Source: Vibrio gazogenes
GTDB taxonomy: Bacteria > Pseudomonadota > Gammaproteobacteria > Enterobacterales > Vibrionaceae
Length of the DNA: 64,000 bases
Direction: 5' to 3'
Assembly: GCF_023920225.1 (NCBI RefSeq)
Contig: NZ_CP092587.1
Coordinates: forward strand, 1,240,001-1,304,000
Of this stretch, positions 1 through 8,292 are shown piece by piece. Numbering within the stretch: position 1 is the stretch's first letter; each line of letters starts with the position of its first letter. The notes under the pieces were generated by a model. It ran no database searches. It was not told where the DNA came from and saw only the letters and a program-made list of their open reading frames with translations. Position numbers and translations under genes: made by a program.

Positions 1-152
1 CCCATAATGAGGTCTAGGTTGCGTAAGCCGATGTCGAAATCGATGACTGCGGTTTTCATACCTTTGATTGCCAAACCTGAGGCAATTGCTGCACTCGATG
101 TCGTTTTCCCAACACCGCCTTTACCTGATGTAACAACAATAATGCGTGCCAT
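1..152 (-). CDS. minD: Septum site-determining ATPase MinD (N-terminal part)
   Basis: Only the first 50 codons are present; the gene runs off the left edge. The start ATG is the complement of 150-152. The translation opens with [18 protein letters not shown], the deviant Walker A (KGGVGKT) of the ParA/MinD family, followed by [16 protein letters not shown], the switch region typical of MinD. MinD binds the membrane as an ATP dimer and recruits MinC to block FtsZ rings at the poles. It lies 42 bp downstream of minC on the same strand, the usual minCDE order. Confidence 0.97.
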   Translation of the reverse strand, partial: MARIIVVTSGKGGVGKTTSSAAIASGLAIKGMKTAVIDFDIGLRNLDLIM

Positions 153-194
153 TTGTTTCCCTTAAATTTAACTTAAGTTTCCTTTGAGTAGGAT

Positions 195-857
195 TTAAAT
201 AGTGATTGGCTCAATGTGAAGCGTGCCGTCATGATAACTGAGCATCGCTTTTTTCTGCCAGTGCTCACTTGAAATTTGATCACTGAGCCAATAATTACCC
301 GCGATAGAAATTAATTCAGCCTGTAAATCGTGACAGAATATTTTTGCTTGCTGTTGTCCGCTGGCACCAGCAATCGCTCTGCCGCGTAAGCTACCGTAAA
401 TATGAATTGAACCATCGGCAATCACTTCAGCACCGGCACTCACGTGATTGAGAATGACTAAGTCAGAATTTTTCGCATAGACCTGCTGGCCTGAACGAAT
501 CGGTGTGGTGATGGTCTTTGTCGGTGTGATTGCCGCGGGTGCCTGACTTGGGGACTTACTGGCAGTGAGCACAGCCAAACCCGCTTCGGATGCAAGATTT
601 TGCGTGCGTTTATCCCGGGCACCGGTGACACCGACAGGTACCATGCCCGTCTCATGAATCCCGAGTTTCAACTGGTGAAAATCAAGTTCATCTTCAACTT
701 GGGCAATGTTGAGCACAATGGGGGCAGCGGTGAAAAATGCCGGCGCCTGAGTGACTTTTTGTTTCAAGAACTCGACGGACTTTGAAATTTCACTGTCTGC
801 AATATGTAACACGGAGAGTGTAAAACTACTACCTTTAAGATCAGGTGTGATTGACAT
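195..857 (-). CDS. minC: Septum site-determining protein MinC
   Basis: A 220-aa FtsZ assembly inhibitor, first gene of minCDE. The N-terminal domain starts at [15 protein letters not shown], the usual start of vibrio MinC. The C-terminal beta-helix domain contains [27 protein letters not shown] and GNYWLSD, which bind MinD and mediate dimerisation. The frame is open upstream to 950, but the extra 31 residues match nothing in the family, so ATG 857 is chosen. No strong Shine-Dalgarno sequence is seen before it, so this start is the main uncertainty. A proline/threonine-rich linker joins the two domains. Confidence 0.95.
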   Translation of the reverse strand: MSITPDLKGSSFTLSVLHIADSEISKSVEFLKQKVTQAPAFFTAAPIVLNIAQVEDELDFHQLKLGIHETGMVPVGVTGARDKRTQNLASEAGLAVLTASKSPSQAPAAITPTKTITTPIRSGQQVYAKNSDLVILNHVSAGAEVIADGSIHIYGSLRGRAIAGASGQQQAKIFCHDLQAELISIAGNYWLSDQISSEHWQKKAMLSYHDGTLHIEPITI

Positions 858-1058
858 AGGTAATTTGGGCCTCAACTCATAAAACACTGTAGAAAGGGCA
901 TTGCCTGAAAGTAGGGCTGTCATGTTATAGTCACAGCTCAAACTCAGCAAGATATCTTACTTTTAATTGACGCTTTTAACCTCAAAATCAGGTTAACTTT
1001 ATGTGTTGGGATCGTAAGTCTTGACATGCTGGTCGGGAAATATACAAAAGGCACGCTA

Positions 1059-1343
1059 ATGCTTTGTTCTATTTATAAAAGTCCTAAAAAAGAAGGCACC
1101 TATTTATATGTTGAGAAAAAAGACGACTTCTCACAAGTTCCGGAAGCATTGCTAAAGATGTTCGGACGACCGGTCTTAGTGATGACGATGAGTCTGGCAG
1201 GCAAGACGCTGGCAAACGTTGATATTGAAAAAGTACAAGCCGCGCTTAAAGATAACGGGTTTTTCTTACAATTACCGCCACCACCGGAAAATTTATTAGA
1301 AAGCTATAAAGCAAGGAAAGCCGCTCGACAGGAACAGCAGTAG
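1059..1343 (+). CDS. YcgL domain-containing protein
   Basis: A 94-aa protein of the YcgL family (small conserved gammaproteobacterial protein of unknown function). The family start MLCSIYKS is at 1059; an upstream in-frame ATG at 1026 adds 11 residues without family support. The KKEGTYLYV and [12 protein letters not shown] segments are typical. The C-terminus is basic and rich in Lys/Arg/Gln. It is divergent from minC and 30 bp upstream of the lytic transglycosylase gene, the order seen in other vibrios, and probably shares its promoter. Confidence 0.9.
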   Translation: MLCSIYKSPKKEGTYLYVEKKDDFSQVPEALLKMFGRPVLVMTMSLAGKTLANVDIEKVQAALKDNGFFLQLPPPPENLLESYKARKAARQEQQ

Positions 1344-1373
1344 CGAATACTTATCAGGATGAGAGGAGATAAA

Positions 1374-2366
1374 ATGAAAAAATTATGGTCAGTTGGATTG
1401 GGATTGATTCTGAGTTGTCCCCTCTATGCCAATGCAGAGCGCGTCGATAATACCAAGCGTTTCGAACAGTATGTCGATGGCCTCAAACAACAAGCGCAGC
1501 AGGAAGGGATTAGCCAAGCAACGATTCAAGCGGCTTTTGCAAACGTCACCTATCGTCCCCGAGCGATTGTTGCAGATAAGAATCAACCGGAGAAAAAGCT
1601 CACCTTAGACGAATATATTCCTCGCGCGGTGCCGGATTGGAAAGTCGCGAAGGCGAAAAAACTCTATCAGGAACACTATGATGAGCTGGTAAAAATCGGC
1701 AAACAGTATGGTGTGCAACCTCGTTATATCGTTGCGTTGTGGGGTGTAGAGAGTAACTTTGGTTCACTCACCGGTGGATACAACGTTGTCGATGCCTTGG
1801 CAACATTGGCCTATGATGGGCGTCGTGAACAATTTTTCCGGAATGAAATGATGGCCGCGCTGAACATCCTGGAACAGCACCATATCACCCCGCAAGCGAT
1901 GAAAGGCTCATGGGCCGGTGCGATGGGGCAGTGTCAGTTTATGCCGAGCTCCTTCCTTGCCTTTGCTGCCGATGGTAACGGTGATGGGAAAAAAGATATC
2001 TGGGGGACGAAAGCGGATGTATTTGCATCAACTGCGAATTATCTGAGTCAGTCCGGCTGGAATGAACACATGATTTGGGGCCGTCAGGTTCATTTACCGC
2101 GTGGATTCGATATGAATCTGAGTGGTCGGGGGAAAGGTCAGGGTAAAATGCTTCATCAGTGGAGTGAGCTGGGTGTGACTCGTTATGATGGCAGCCCGTT
2201 GCCGAAGCTGAAACAGGATATTGAAGCCTGGCTGATTGCGCCTGATGATGAACAGGGCCGTGTCTATCTGGTGTATAACAATTATAACGTGTTGATGAAG
2301 TGGAACCGCTCGTATTATTTTGCGCTTGCGGTCAGCCACCTTGCAGATCGCATTATTATGAACTAA
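1374..2366 (+). CDS. Lytic murein transglycosylase, MltB/SLT_2 type
   Basis: A 330-aa exported enzyme that cleaves the MurNAc-GlcNAc bond of peptidoglycan, leaving 1,6-anhydro-MurNAc. The signal peptide is MKKLWSVGLGLILSCPLYANA with no lipobox Cys, so a soluble periplasmic form is likely, unlike lipoprotein MltB of E. coli. The catalytic-Glu motif WGVESNFG, the GSWAGAMGQCQFMPSSF block and DGNGDGKKDIW identify the family 3 (MltB-like) catalytic domain. ATG 1374 is preceded by GAGAGGAGA with good spacing and is preferred to the frame opening at 1359. A rho-independent terminator follows at 2399. Confidence 0.92.
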   Translation: MKKLWSVGLGLILSCPLYANAERVDNTKRFEQYVDGLKQQAQQEGISQATIQAAFANVTYRPRAIVADKNQPEKKLTLDEYIPRAVPDWKVAKAKKLYQEHYDELVKIGKQYGVQPRYIVALWGVESNFGSLTGGYNVVDALATLAYDGRREQFFRNEMMAALNILEQHHITPQAMKGSWAGAMGQCQFMPSSFLAFAADGNGDGKKDIWGTKADVFASTANYLSQSGWNEHMIWGRQVHLPRGFDMNLSGRGKGQGKMLHQWSELGVTRYDGSPLPKLKQDIEAWLIAPDDEQGRVYLVYNNYNVLMKWNRSYYFALAVSHLADRIIMN

Positions 2367-2398
2367 CCGGATGATGAGTAACGCAACGGTTACCAGTA

Positions 2399-2423
2399 AA
2401 AAGGCTCCTTTACGGAGCCTTTT
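2399..2423. terminator. Hairpin terminator after the transglycosylase gene (bidirectional)
   Basis: A 10-bp perfect stem (AAAAGGCTCC / GGAGCCTTTT) with a 5-nt loop. The A-tract and T-tract on both sides suit termination in both directions, serving the transglycosylase gene on + and folD on -. Confidence 0.85.
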
Positions 2424-2484
2424 ACATCTGTAATACGCGCTGTAAATCATCAATCACCTTCATGGTGATAGCGGCGCGTTTCAT
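2422..2484 (-). CDS. Possible 20-aa ORF directly after folD
   Basis: A 20-codon frame (MKRAAITMKVIDDLQRVLQM) starts 3 nt beyond the folD stop codon and ends at the edge of the terminator stem. TAAGG formed partly by the folD stop lies just before its ATG, so translational coupling is conceivable, though the spacing is short. It could also be the worn-down tail of a former downstream gene. I do not recognise it. Nothing beyond its position shows that it is expressed. Confidence 0.25.
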   Translation of the reverse strand: MKRAAITMKVIDDLQRVLQM

Positions 2485-2487
2485 GCC

Positions 2488-3348
2488 TTAAGCATCAGTA
2501 TGGAACTGTTCACAAGCGAGCATGGTATTTTCAATCAGAGTCGCGACGGTCATCGGCCCGACACCACCGGGAACTGGCGTGATATAGCTGGCTCTTTCTT
2601 TGGCAACTTGATATTCGACATCCCCCACCAGCTTGCCGTCATCCATGCGGTTGATACCCACATCAATCACCACTGCGCCTTTTTTGATCCACTCACCGGG
2701 AATAAAATGCGGTTTACCGACAGCGACAACCAGAATCTCTGCCTGACGCACGAATTGTTCCAGATCTTTGGTAAAGCGGTGACATGTCGTGGTTGTACAC
2801 CCAGCCAAGAGTAATTCGAGGGTCATCGGGCGACCGACAATATTGGATGCACCGACGACAACTGCATGTTTGCCGCGTGGGTCAATGTTGTAGCGTTCAA
2901 GCAGGGTCATGATCCCTTTGGGCGTACATGAACGGAGTGTCGGAATCCGTTGTGCCAGACGGCCGACATTATAAGGGTGGAAACCATCAACATCTTTATC
3001 CGGCAGAATTCTTTCCAGAACCTGCGTTGCATCAAGACCGGCAGGAAGGGGAAGCTGCACCAAAATGCCATCAATACTTGGATCGTCATTGAGCTGGTCA
3101 ACTAACTCAAGTAGTGTTTGTTGGGTGGTATTGGCTGGTAAATCGAACGATTTTGAAATAAAGCCGACTTCTTCACAAGCCCGACGTTTACTCCCGACAT
3201 AGACATGGGAAGCAGGATCTTCCCCGACAAGAACCACGGCAAGCCCCGGTGCCCGAAGTCCGGCATCGGTTCTCGCTTTCACCCGTGCAGAAACTTCAGC
3301 ACGAACGGTTTTGGAAATTAGGGTTCCATCAATATTTTGAGCAGTCAT
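2488..3348 (-). CDS. folD: Bifunctional methylenetetrahydrofolate dehydrogenase / methenyltetrahydrofolate cyclohydrolase
   Basis: A 286-aa cytosolic enzyme interconverting 5,10-methylene-THF, 5,10-methenyl-THF and 10-formyl-THF with NADP. Visible family marks are [14 protein letters not shown] with the catalytic Lys, [18 protein letters not shown], the Rossmann segment [13 protein letters not shown] and [15 protein letters not shown] near the C-terminus. Its length is normal. It is convergent with the transglycosylase gene and transcribed away from tRNA-Arg. A PurR-type palindrome 83 bp upstream suggests purine repression. Confidence 0.97.
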   Translation of the reverse strand: MTAQNIDGTLISKTVRAEVSARVKARTDAGLRAPGLAVVLVGEDPASHVYVGSKRRACEEVGFISKSFDLPANTTQQTLLELVDQLNDDPSIDGILVQLPLPAGLDATQVLERILPDKDVDGFHPYNVGRLAQRIPTLRSCTPKGIMTLLERYNIDPRGKHAVVVGASNIVGRPMTLELLLAGCTTTTCHRFTKDLEQFVRQAEILVVAVGKPHFIPGEWIKKGAVVIDVGINRMDDGKLVGDVEYQVAKERASYITPVPGGVGPMTVATLIENTMLACEQFHTDA

Positions 3349-3430
3349 GGCTTACCTTCATGAGTCGCGAAACAAAAGAATAGCAAAAATTTTTGCGCGC
3401 ATTGTCGCAGATATTTCGCAGAACATCTAT

Positions 3431-3446
3431 AAGCAAACGTTTGCTT
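3431..3446. promoter_or_regulatory. PurR-type operator upstream of folD
   Basis: AAGCAAACGTTTGCTT is a perfect 16-bp palindrome whose core GCAAACGTTTGC equals the PurR box core. It lies 83 bp upstream of the folD start. Folate C1 genes are commonly in PurR regulons; binding here is inferred. Confidence 0.6.
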
Positions 3447-3561
3447 CCGGTATGTTTTCTGCGCCTTTTTACAAGCTGGTAATTTTTTAGGCATTTAAAA
3501 CATTCAATTAGAGAAACTCATTGATTTACGCCGATGAACTCGTATAATTCCCCTCCGTAAC

Positions 3562-3638
3562 GCGCCCTTAGCTCAGTAGGATAGAGCACGTGCCTTCTAA
3601 GCATGTGGTCGCAGGTTCGAATCCTGCAGGGCGCGCCA
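3562..3638 (+). tRNA. tRNA-Arg (anticodon UCU)
   Basis: A 77-nt cloverleaf drawn by hand. The acceptor GCGCCCT pairs with AGGGCGC, followed by discriminator G and an encoded CCA. The D arm is GCTC..GAGC. The anticodon stem CGTGC/GCATG carries loop CTTCTAA, giving anticodon TCT. The T arm is GCAGG-TTCGAAT-CCTGC. A strong terminator follows 12 nt downstream. Confidence 0.97.
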
Positions 3639-3648
3639 GTTATTTGAG

Positions 3649-3687
3649 AAGGCCCCGATGATACTTGTATCGTCGGGGCCTTTTTCT
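3649..3687 (+). terminator. Rho-independent terminator of tRNA-Arg
   Basis: A long GC-rich hairpin (GGCCCCGA...TCGGGGCC, with an inner GATAC/GTATC extension) followed by TTTTTC. Confidence 0.9.
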
Positions 3688-3830
3688 TTGGTTGATTTTC
3701 TTTGGTCGAATAGTTGAAAACAAGTTTGTACACAGGGTAATGTAGTTCGAAGTGCATTCAGTGTTCAAAACCCAGTGATGCAGATATTGTCAGCAAGTAT
3801 TTACTGAACACAATGAGATCAAAGGAAATG

Positions 3831-4298
3831 ATGACAATTCGAACCGCAGAAATAACAGATTTAGATGCGTTGTTGGTTTTAAGTGAGCAAATTGGGAAGC
3901 TACACTTTGAAAATGCGCCGTTTACATTTAAACAACCTTCAGCCGCGGATAAACCATTTTGGCTGAGTCTGTTAAATGATGAATCAACGCTTTTTTTGCT
4001 GGCGGAGTCAGGCAGCCTGGTTGTCGGCTTTCTGACCGCAACCATCATGGTCAATGATACCGTGCCATTTATCGTGAGTTGCCCAATCTGTCGGATTGGA
4101 ACCCTCGTCGTTGATGAGGCACATCGTGCTTGCGGGATCGGCACACAATTGATGGACGCTTGTGCACAGTGGGCAAAATCACAAGGTGCCGCGCAAATCA
4201 GGCTGGAGGTCATGGCTTTTAATCAATCTGCGCAAAAGTTTTATCAGCAACTCGGCTTTCAAGATCAATCGCATACCATGTGTCGTCATCTCGACTGA
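3831..4298 (+). CDS. GNAT family N-acetyltransferase
   Basis: A 155-aa acetyl-CoA-dependent acetyltransferase of unknown substrate. The N-terminus MTIRTAEITDLDAL is the usual first strand and helix. Motif A appears as LVVDEAHRACGIGTQLMDA (acetyl-CoA pyrophosphate loop RACGIG, where R/Q-x-x-G-x-G/A is canonical). Motif B is NQSAQKFYQQLGF. ATG 3831 sits 4 nt behind AAAGGA; ATG codons at 3828 and 3813 are less well placed. It is the first of three small accessory enzymes downstream of tRNA-Arg. Confidence 0.85.
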   Translation: MTIRTAEITDLDALLVLSEQIGKLHFENAPFTFKQPSAADKPFWLSLLNDESTLFLLAESGSLVVGFLTATIMVNDTVPFIVSCPICRIGTLVVDEAHRACGIGTQLMDACAQWAKSQGAAQIRLEVMAFNQSAQKFYQQLGFQDQSHTMCRHLD

Positions 4299-4378
4299 CC
4301 AACGCGAGAGATCCCTCGGCTGCCGAATGTTACTCCCTAAGCGTGTTCGATGAACACAAGGAAGACAGGAGATATATT

Positions 4379-4747
4379 GTGATTAGTCATATTGATCATA
4401 TCGTTTTGACGGTTTCGGATATTGAACGGTCGGTTGCGTTCTATAAACGTGTGTTACACATGGAAGAAGTCACTTTTGCCAATGGGCGTAAGGCCGTTAA
4501 ATTTGGCTGTCAAAAGATCAACTTTCAAATCTTAGGCCAAGAAACGAGAAATGCGGCGCAGGTCGGTTCCGGTGATTTGTGTTTAATCTCTGACTGGCCT
4601 CTGGGTGATGTTGTTAACCATCTGGCTGGTGAAGGCATTGACATTATCGAAGGGCCGGTAGAAAAGTCAGGGGCGAGTGGGTCGATTCAATCTGTTTATT
4701 TCTTGGATCCGGACTCAAACTTGATTGAAGTGAGTGTGTATGCGTAA
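4379..4747 (+). CDS. VOC family (glyoxalase/bleomycin-resistance fold) protein
   Basis: A 122-aa single VOC-fold protein. ISHIDHIVLTVSDIERSVAFYKRVLHME is the standard opening with the first metal-ligand His, and FLDPDSNLIEVSVY supplies the C-terminal Glu ligand. GTG 4379 is chosen because ACAGGAG lies 7 nt upstream and the family begins here; the frame is open upstream to 4280, overlapping the GNAT gene, but those 33 residues look non-coding. The substrate is unknown. Confidence 0.85.
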   Translation: MISHIDHIVLTVSDIERSVAFYKRVLHMEEVTFANGRKAVKFGCQKINFQILGQETRNAAQVGSGDLCLISDWPLGDVVNHLAGEGIDIIEGPVEKSGASGSIQSVYFLDPDSNLIEVSVYA

Positions 4748-4758
4748 TCAGGAAACTC

Positions 4759-5034
4759 ATGTCTAAAATTATATTAAAAGGTTTCATCTTAGTACCTGAG
4801 TCGGCGCTTGAAATGGTAAAAAATGAGTTGGGAAATCATCAACGTCTGACTCTCGAAGAACCGGGATGTATGACATTCAGCGTCACCGAAAATTTAGAAA
4901 ATCCGCTTCGTTTCGATGTTTATGAGGAATTTACGGATAAAGCCGCTTTTGAGCATCACCAAAAAAGAGTCAAAGCGTCTCATTGGGGGCAAGTAACCGT
5001 CAATGTTGAACGTCACTATGAAATCTTTGACTAG
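4759..5034 (+). CDS. Antibiotic biosynthesis monooxygenase (ABM) domain protein
   Basis: A 91-aa ferredoxin-like ABM-fold protein, similar in plan to YgiN-type quinol monooxygenases: strand ILKGFILVP, the EPGCMTFSVTENLENP segment, then FDVYEEFTDKAAFEHHQKRV with the conserved Y-E-x-[FWY] and H-x-x motif. It starts 11 bp after the VOC gene with AGGAAAC as ribosome site, so the two are probably cotranscribed. A terminator within the 98-bp repeat follows. Confidence 0.82.
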   Translation: MSKIILKGFILVPESALEMVKNELGNHQRLTLEEPGCMTFSVTENLENPLRFDVYEEFTDKAAFEHHQKRVKASHWGQVTVNVERHYEIFD

Positions 5035-5083
5035 ACGGATAAAGCCTTTCCAATTCTGCATATGACATTCTAATACTCGGTTT

Positions 5084-5182
5084 ATCATTACTACATTTGC
5101 CAGAAGAAACGCCCAAGGTAAATCACTTTGGGCGTTTCCGTATGATGTTTTCCTAAAGAAAATTGATGCTATAAAAAATCAG
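5084..5182 (+). repeat. 98-bp direct repeat, copy 1 (contains a terminator)
   Basis: It matches 8968-9065 at roughly nine positions in ten by eye, starting at ATCATTAC and ending at TATAAAAA. It includes the hairpin at 5107-5137. The two copies bracket the CMD/transporter/AraC/peroxiredoxin module. Confidence 0.85.
5107..5137 (+). terminator. Rho-independent terminator after the ABM gene
   Basis: Stem AAACGCCCAA / TTGGGCGTTT with a 10-11 nt loop. The T-tract is short here (TTTCC), shorter than in the second copy. Confidence 0.75.
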
Positions 5183-5297
5183 GGTTCACTCCGTTTAAAA
5201 AAGAATGACATCTTTTGAAAATATCCTTTGAGGGTTTTATCAAAGGATACTCATATTAAAATCTATTCAGGTTTATTTCATATAGCTGGAACAATTT

Positions 5298-5636
5298 TTA
5301 TTGGCAAAACTCGTCCACAGCAGCGAGGGCTTGTGTTCCATAAATAATGGCAGGGCCACCTCCCATCAAAATAGCGACATTAATGGTCTCAATAAGCTCT
5401 TCTCTGTTGGCGCCGGCTTTCACCGCTGATTCGACGTGGGAACCAATACAGCCATCACAGCGAACATTGATAGCAATCGCAACAGCAATCAGTTCTTTAT
5501 ATTTGGTTTCCATTGCACCGGGCGCAAAAGCAGCTTTGTGAAGGCTTAAGAAAGCGTTAAGCGTATCAGGGCTCTCTTTTCTAAAAGCGGAACCCAATTT
5601 GCGCTGTTGCTGATTAATATCTGTATAATTTTTCAT
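5298..5636 (-). CDS. Carboxymuconolactone decarboxylase (AhpD-like) family protein
   Basis: A 112-aa all-alpha CMD-fold protein. The redox motif C-x-x-C-x-x-x-H is present as CDGCIGSHV, as in AhpD-type alkylhydroperoxidases, where the two Cys reduce peroxides or a peroxiredoxin partner. A Gly-rich AILMGGGPAIIYG segment follows, as in the family. A good site (GAGGTAAAATT-ATG) supports the start. It lies 32 bp downstream of the transporter gene on the same strand, and a peroxiredoxin gene lies in the same bracketed module, which fits a peroxide-handling role. Confidence 0.85.
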   Translation of the reverse strand: MKNYTDINQQQRKLGSAFRKESPDTLNAFLSLHKAAFAPGAMETKYKELIAVAIAINVRCDGCIGSHVESAVKAGANREELIETINVAILMGGGPAIIYGTQALAAVDEFCQ

Positions 5637-5668
5637 AATTTTACCTCACTGATATATTTGAATTTGAT

Positions 5669-6649
5669 TCACTCTGGCTTGCATATCTTGCCGGCCTTTA
5701 TTGCTTTGAGTGTATTAAACGAGAGCCACAAAATTAGCAGTGTCAAACATCCTATTAGTGCAATACCAATGTAGAAGCATGTTGATGACTGAGTTAGTTC
5801 TGCGTATCTAAATAGGGCGACGTTGAAGGCAGCTACCGGGAATGAAAACGCCCATGAAGAAAGATAAAACCCGCCTTTTCGAAATTGATTGATATTGATC
5901 ACGAGCAAAATAGCGGTGAATAGTGCAACAGAGATCAGTATTCTGGAAAAAGCAGTCAATTCTGGTACTAGCGCACTATAGGAGATAAACCCAAGAGATG
6001 GTGGCGCCAGCAATATAAACAGCATAGGTTTAAAACGTGCTGGTAACGTTTCATGGAAAATTAAGCGGTTGGTAATGATGGTTAATAGCACCATCCAGAA
6101 AACAATACCAACGCCGAAAAAGAACCAACTTATCTCAATAAAGCCTAGGTTAGCGCCTGTAATTGGAGCAATGATGTTACCGACGACCGGGATAAACCAA
6201 CTCGGGTTAGCGTGCTCTAGTCGGTAGTGATCGTGGTGTATCCAGCTATGCATGACCAATAAAGTTAACAATAACTGAACGATGGCTCCAATACTCCATA
6301 AAACACAGGAAAGTGATTCAAATCGGTGCCAGACGATGGAGAGAAGTAATAGGCTGATCGAAAAAGCGGCAAAGAAATTAATCTTGACCGGGTGTTTCGT
6401 TTCGGCAATGACCGCATTTGGAAAATAAATGAGTTTCATCAAATAAAAGCTACTTACGAGTATCATTACAATACTTGCTAAAGCACTACTCAATGTTGTC
6501 ACCACAGGAAAGGACATCCCCAGAGCCTTTTGCCATGCGATTGAAAACCCGCTTAGTCCCATCACGATAGAGAACATTGAAATAGGGAAATGTATTAACC
6601 GGCTTTCTTTCTTCGCAGAGGATGGTTGGTTTATGGATAAGTCTTTCAT
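5669..6649 (-). CDS. SLAC1/TehA-type (TDT family) transporter
   Basis: A 326-aa inner-membrane protein with about ten hydrophobic segments. The start of the domain, LIHFPISMFSIVMGLSGFSIAW, is typical of the tellurite-resistance/dicarboxylate transporter family that includes TehA and plant SLAC1 anion channels. The conserved SYSALVPELTAFSRIL and SSWAFSFPVAAFNVALFRYA blocks are present. ATG 6649 is preferred over 6664 because AAAAGG sits 7 nt upstream. The substrate is unknown. It is upstream of the CMD gene in an apparent two-gene operon. Confidence 0.85.
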   Translation of the reverse strand: MKDLSINQPSSAKKESRLIHFPISMFSIVMGLSGFSIAWQKALGMSFPVVTTLSSALASIVMILVSSFYLMKLIYFPNAVIAETKHPVKINFFAAFSISLLLLSIVWHRFESLSCVLWSIGAIVQLLLTLLVMHSWIHHDHYRLEHANPSWFIPVVGNIIAPITGANLGFIEISWFFFGVGIVFWMVLLTIITNRLIFHETLPARFKPMLFILLAPPSLGFISYSALVPELTAFSRILISVALFTAILLVININQFRKGGFYLSSWAFSFPVAAFNVALFRYAELTQSSTCFYIGIALIGCLTLLILWLSFNTLKAIKAGKICKPE

Positions 6650-6664
6650 ATCAAGCCTTTTCAT

Positions 6665-7231
6665 TTATCAGGTTGTCGTAACATCGCACCAACCTCAAAT
6701 TGTCATGAAGGTCTATCCATTACACGAGTTACACGCTTTATCGTGAGTCATCTATTATGTGTTAGGTATGACCATTAGTTAAAGCTAATATACTCTCATC
6801 TAAATGACGTTTTAAGTGGTCAATATGCCAAAATGTGTTCCTAATACGACAAGTGGTTTTTAAACAAAGCAAACTGTTACTGGTATATAGTCACAGTATA
6901 TAGCATATGCCACATAAGTGAGTCCCCCAAATCAATTCTAGATAGAATTTTTTATACTTATATCCTGAATAATTTTTAATCAGTCAGAGAATGACTATAG
7001 ACACTATCACTATAGGAACGAGTGAAGCTGACCGTATTGCTATTGCAGAAGGTTTGAAACACTTGTTGGCAGACTTTTACTCACTTTAGCTGCAACGAGT
7101 TCTACCCATATGACTTTTCTCCTGAATTTTTGTAATGACTAGGGGCTGTTGACCTAAAAGAGCAATCGGTTCTAGATATATTGTTGAGTTATTTCTAAAA
7201 TACCTTTTTTGATGAGTTTTAACGAAACAGG
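6665..7231. other. 567-bp spacer with regulatory potential and a gene remnant
   Basis: This AT-rich spacer separates the transporter operon from the divergent AraC gene. It holds a perfect 7-bp-arm palindrome AATTCTA-GA-TAGAATT at 6934-6949 that could be an operator, and the Dps-like fragment at 6991-7089. I see no other coding frame. Confidence 0.5.
6991..7089 (+). pseudogene. Dps/ferritin-like protein remnant (N-terminus only)
   Basis: A 32-codon frame from ATG 6991 to TAG 7087 reads ...IAIAEGLKHLLADFYSL and then stops. This resembles helix A of Dps-family ferritin-like proteins, where the next residues are Y-L-K-T-H-N-F-H-W; here the Tyr position is the TAG. No ferroxidase residues or later helices can be found in the following 140 bp in any frame, so the gene looks both nonsense-mutated and deleted. 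A Dps gene would fit the neighbouring peroxide genes. The identification rests on a short stretch. Confidence 0.5.
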
Positions 7232-8029
7232 ATGTCAAAACATATTCCTAAGACGACCATGTTATCACCCAGCGACGTTGCTTTTATCTTAGACTCAACG
7301 CAACCCGTGCTTACACACAGTCGTAGCATGGTTGCCGAGTCAGCTATCGAGCCGCACGCTCATCCAAGAGGGCAACTTCTTTGGGGCGCTAAAGGGATAT
7401 TACGAGTAACCAGTGAAAAGGCTGTTTGGGTCGTCCCGTCGACTCACGCGGTATGGATTCCGGGAGGCCATTACCATCAGGTAAGTAATGAAACCGCTAC
7501 TCAAACCCGGAATTTATACGTTGATCCCTCGTTTTGTGTTCGTCAGAACTCCGATAAAGTCGTCATGTTAAAGATGAGCCCGTTAATGCGAGAAGTAATA
7601 CTCAGGCTTACGGAAAGCTCAGGTTCTCTCACAAAAGAAAGAGCGCATAACTTAGGCTTGGTTGCCCTTGATGAACTGGAATCTTTGGAAGCATTGGAAC
7701 TCTATATTCCATCAGGCCATGATCCTCGCCTGCAACGTCTGATCGGTCTTATTGTTAATCAGCCAAAGCAATCACTATTGCTTGAGCAGTTAGCAACTCA
7801 GGTAGGGGCAAGTGTCCGTACTGTCGAAAGGTTGTTTAAAACAGAGACGGGACTAACATTTCGTCAATGGCGTAGCCGTTTTCGTTTGATGAATTCTCTG
7901 GAGAAGATTACTCAGGGTTATAACACGACATTGGTTGCGCATGAATTGGGCTATAGCAGTGTGAGCAGCTTTACCTCTTCTTTTAAAAAATTGTTTGGTT
8001 GTACACCTCAGGAATATGCGCAAAGGTAA
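7232..8029 (+). CDS. AraC family transcriptional regulator with N-terminal cupin
   Basis: A 265-aa regulator. The N-terminal cupin (residues ~30-100) has EPHAHPRGQLLWGAKG and the WVVPSTHAVWIPGGHYHQV block. The C-terminal double helix-turn-helix (~165-260) has LATQVGASVRTVERLFKTETGLTFRQW and VAHELGYSSVSSFTSSFKKLFGCTPQEY. This arrangement is typical of YdeC/NimR-like AraC proteins that act next to transporter genes. It lies between the transporter/CMD pair and the peroxiredoxin gene, so either is a likely target. Confidence 0.9.
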   Translation: MSKHIPKTTMLSPSDVAFILDSTQPVLTHSRSMVAESAIEPHAHPRGQLLWGAKGILRVTSEKAVWVVPSTHAVWIPGGHYHQVSNETATQTRNLYVDPSFCVRQNSDKVVMLKMSPLMREVILRLTESSGSLTKERAHNLGLVALDELESLEALELYIPSGHDPRLQRLIGLIVNQPKQSLLLEQLATQVGASVRTVERLFKTETGLTFRQWRSRFRLMNSLEKITQGYNTTLVAHELGYSSVSSFTSSFKKLFGCTPQEYAQR

Positions 8030-8292
8030 TTCTTTTATTTGATTACCTTTTCTAGCAACAGACCTGTTTATCCGTTCTGGCTTTATCTCTTTATTTTAAA
8101 TATGTATCAACATTTCCTTGAATGTTTGCGACTTTTGAGATAATAATTATTGGCATATGCTAATTAATTTACAAGCGAACGAGTTGAAGAAAGGAGTGAA
8201 TTCTTATGGGCTGTGATACAGGGTTAACCCCTATAAAAAGTAAGAAGACTGAGCAACATGTTTCTGAAGAATTATCTAAGGAGAAATTAAGT

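Noticed and set aside
2094..2453. 119-codon minus-strand frame over the end of the transglycosylase gene
   Set aside because: It is antisense to a clear conserved gene, has no recognisable motif and crosses the terminator.
3562..5034. tRNA-Arg as attachment site of an integrated island
   Set aside because: No integrase gene is adjacent, and no second copy of the tRNA 3' end is seen further downstream, so there is no direct evidence of tRNA integration.
6995..7016. CTATAG...CTATAG as an OxyR site near peroxide genes
   Set aside because: The ATAG-to-CTAT spacing is 9 rather than 7, and it lies within the Dps-like coding remnant.
8130..8155. Fur-box-like AT palindrome upstream of the peroxiredoxin gene
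   Set aside because: Only roughly 12 of 19 positions fit by eye, which is not above chance in AT-rich sequence.
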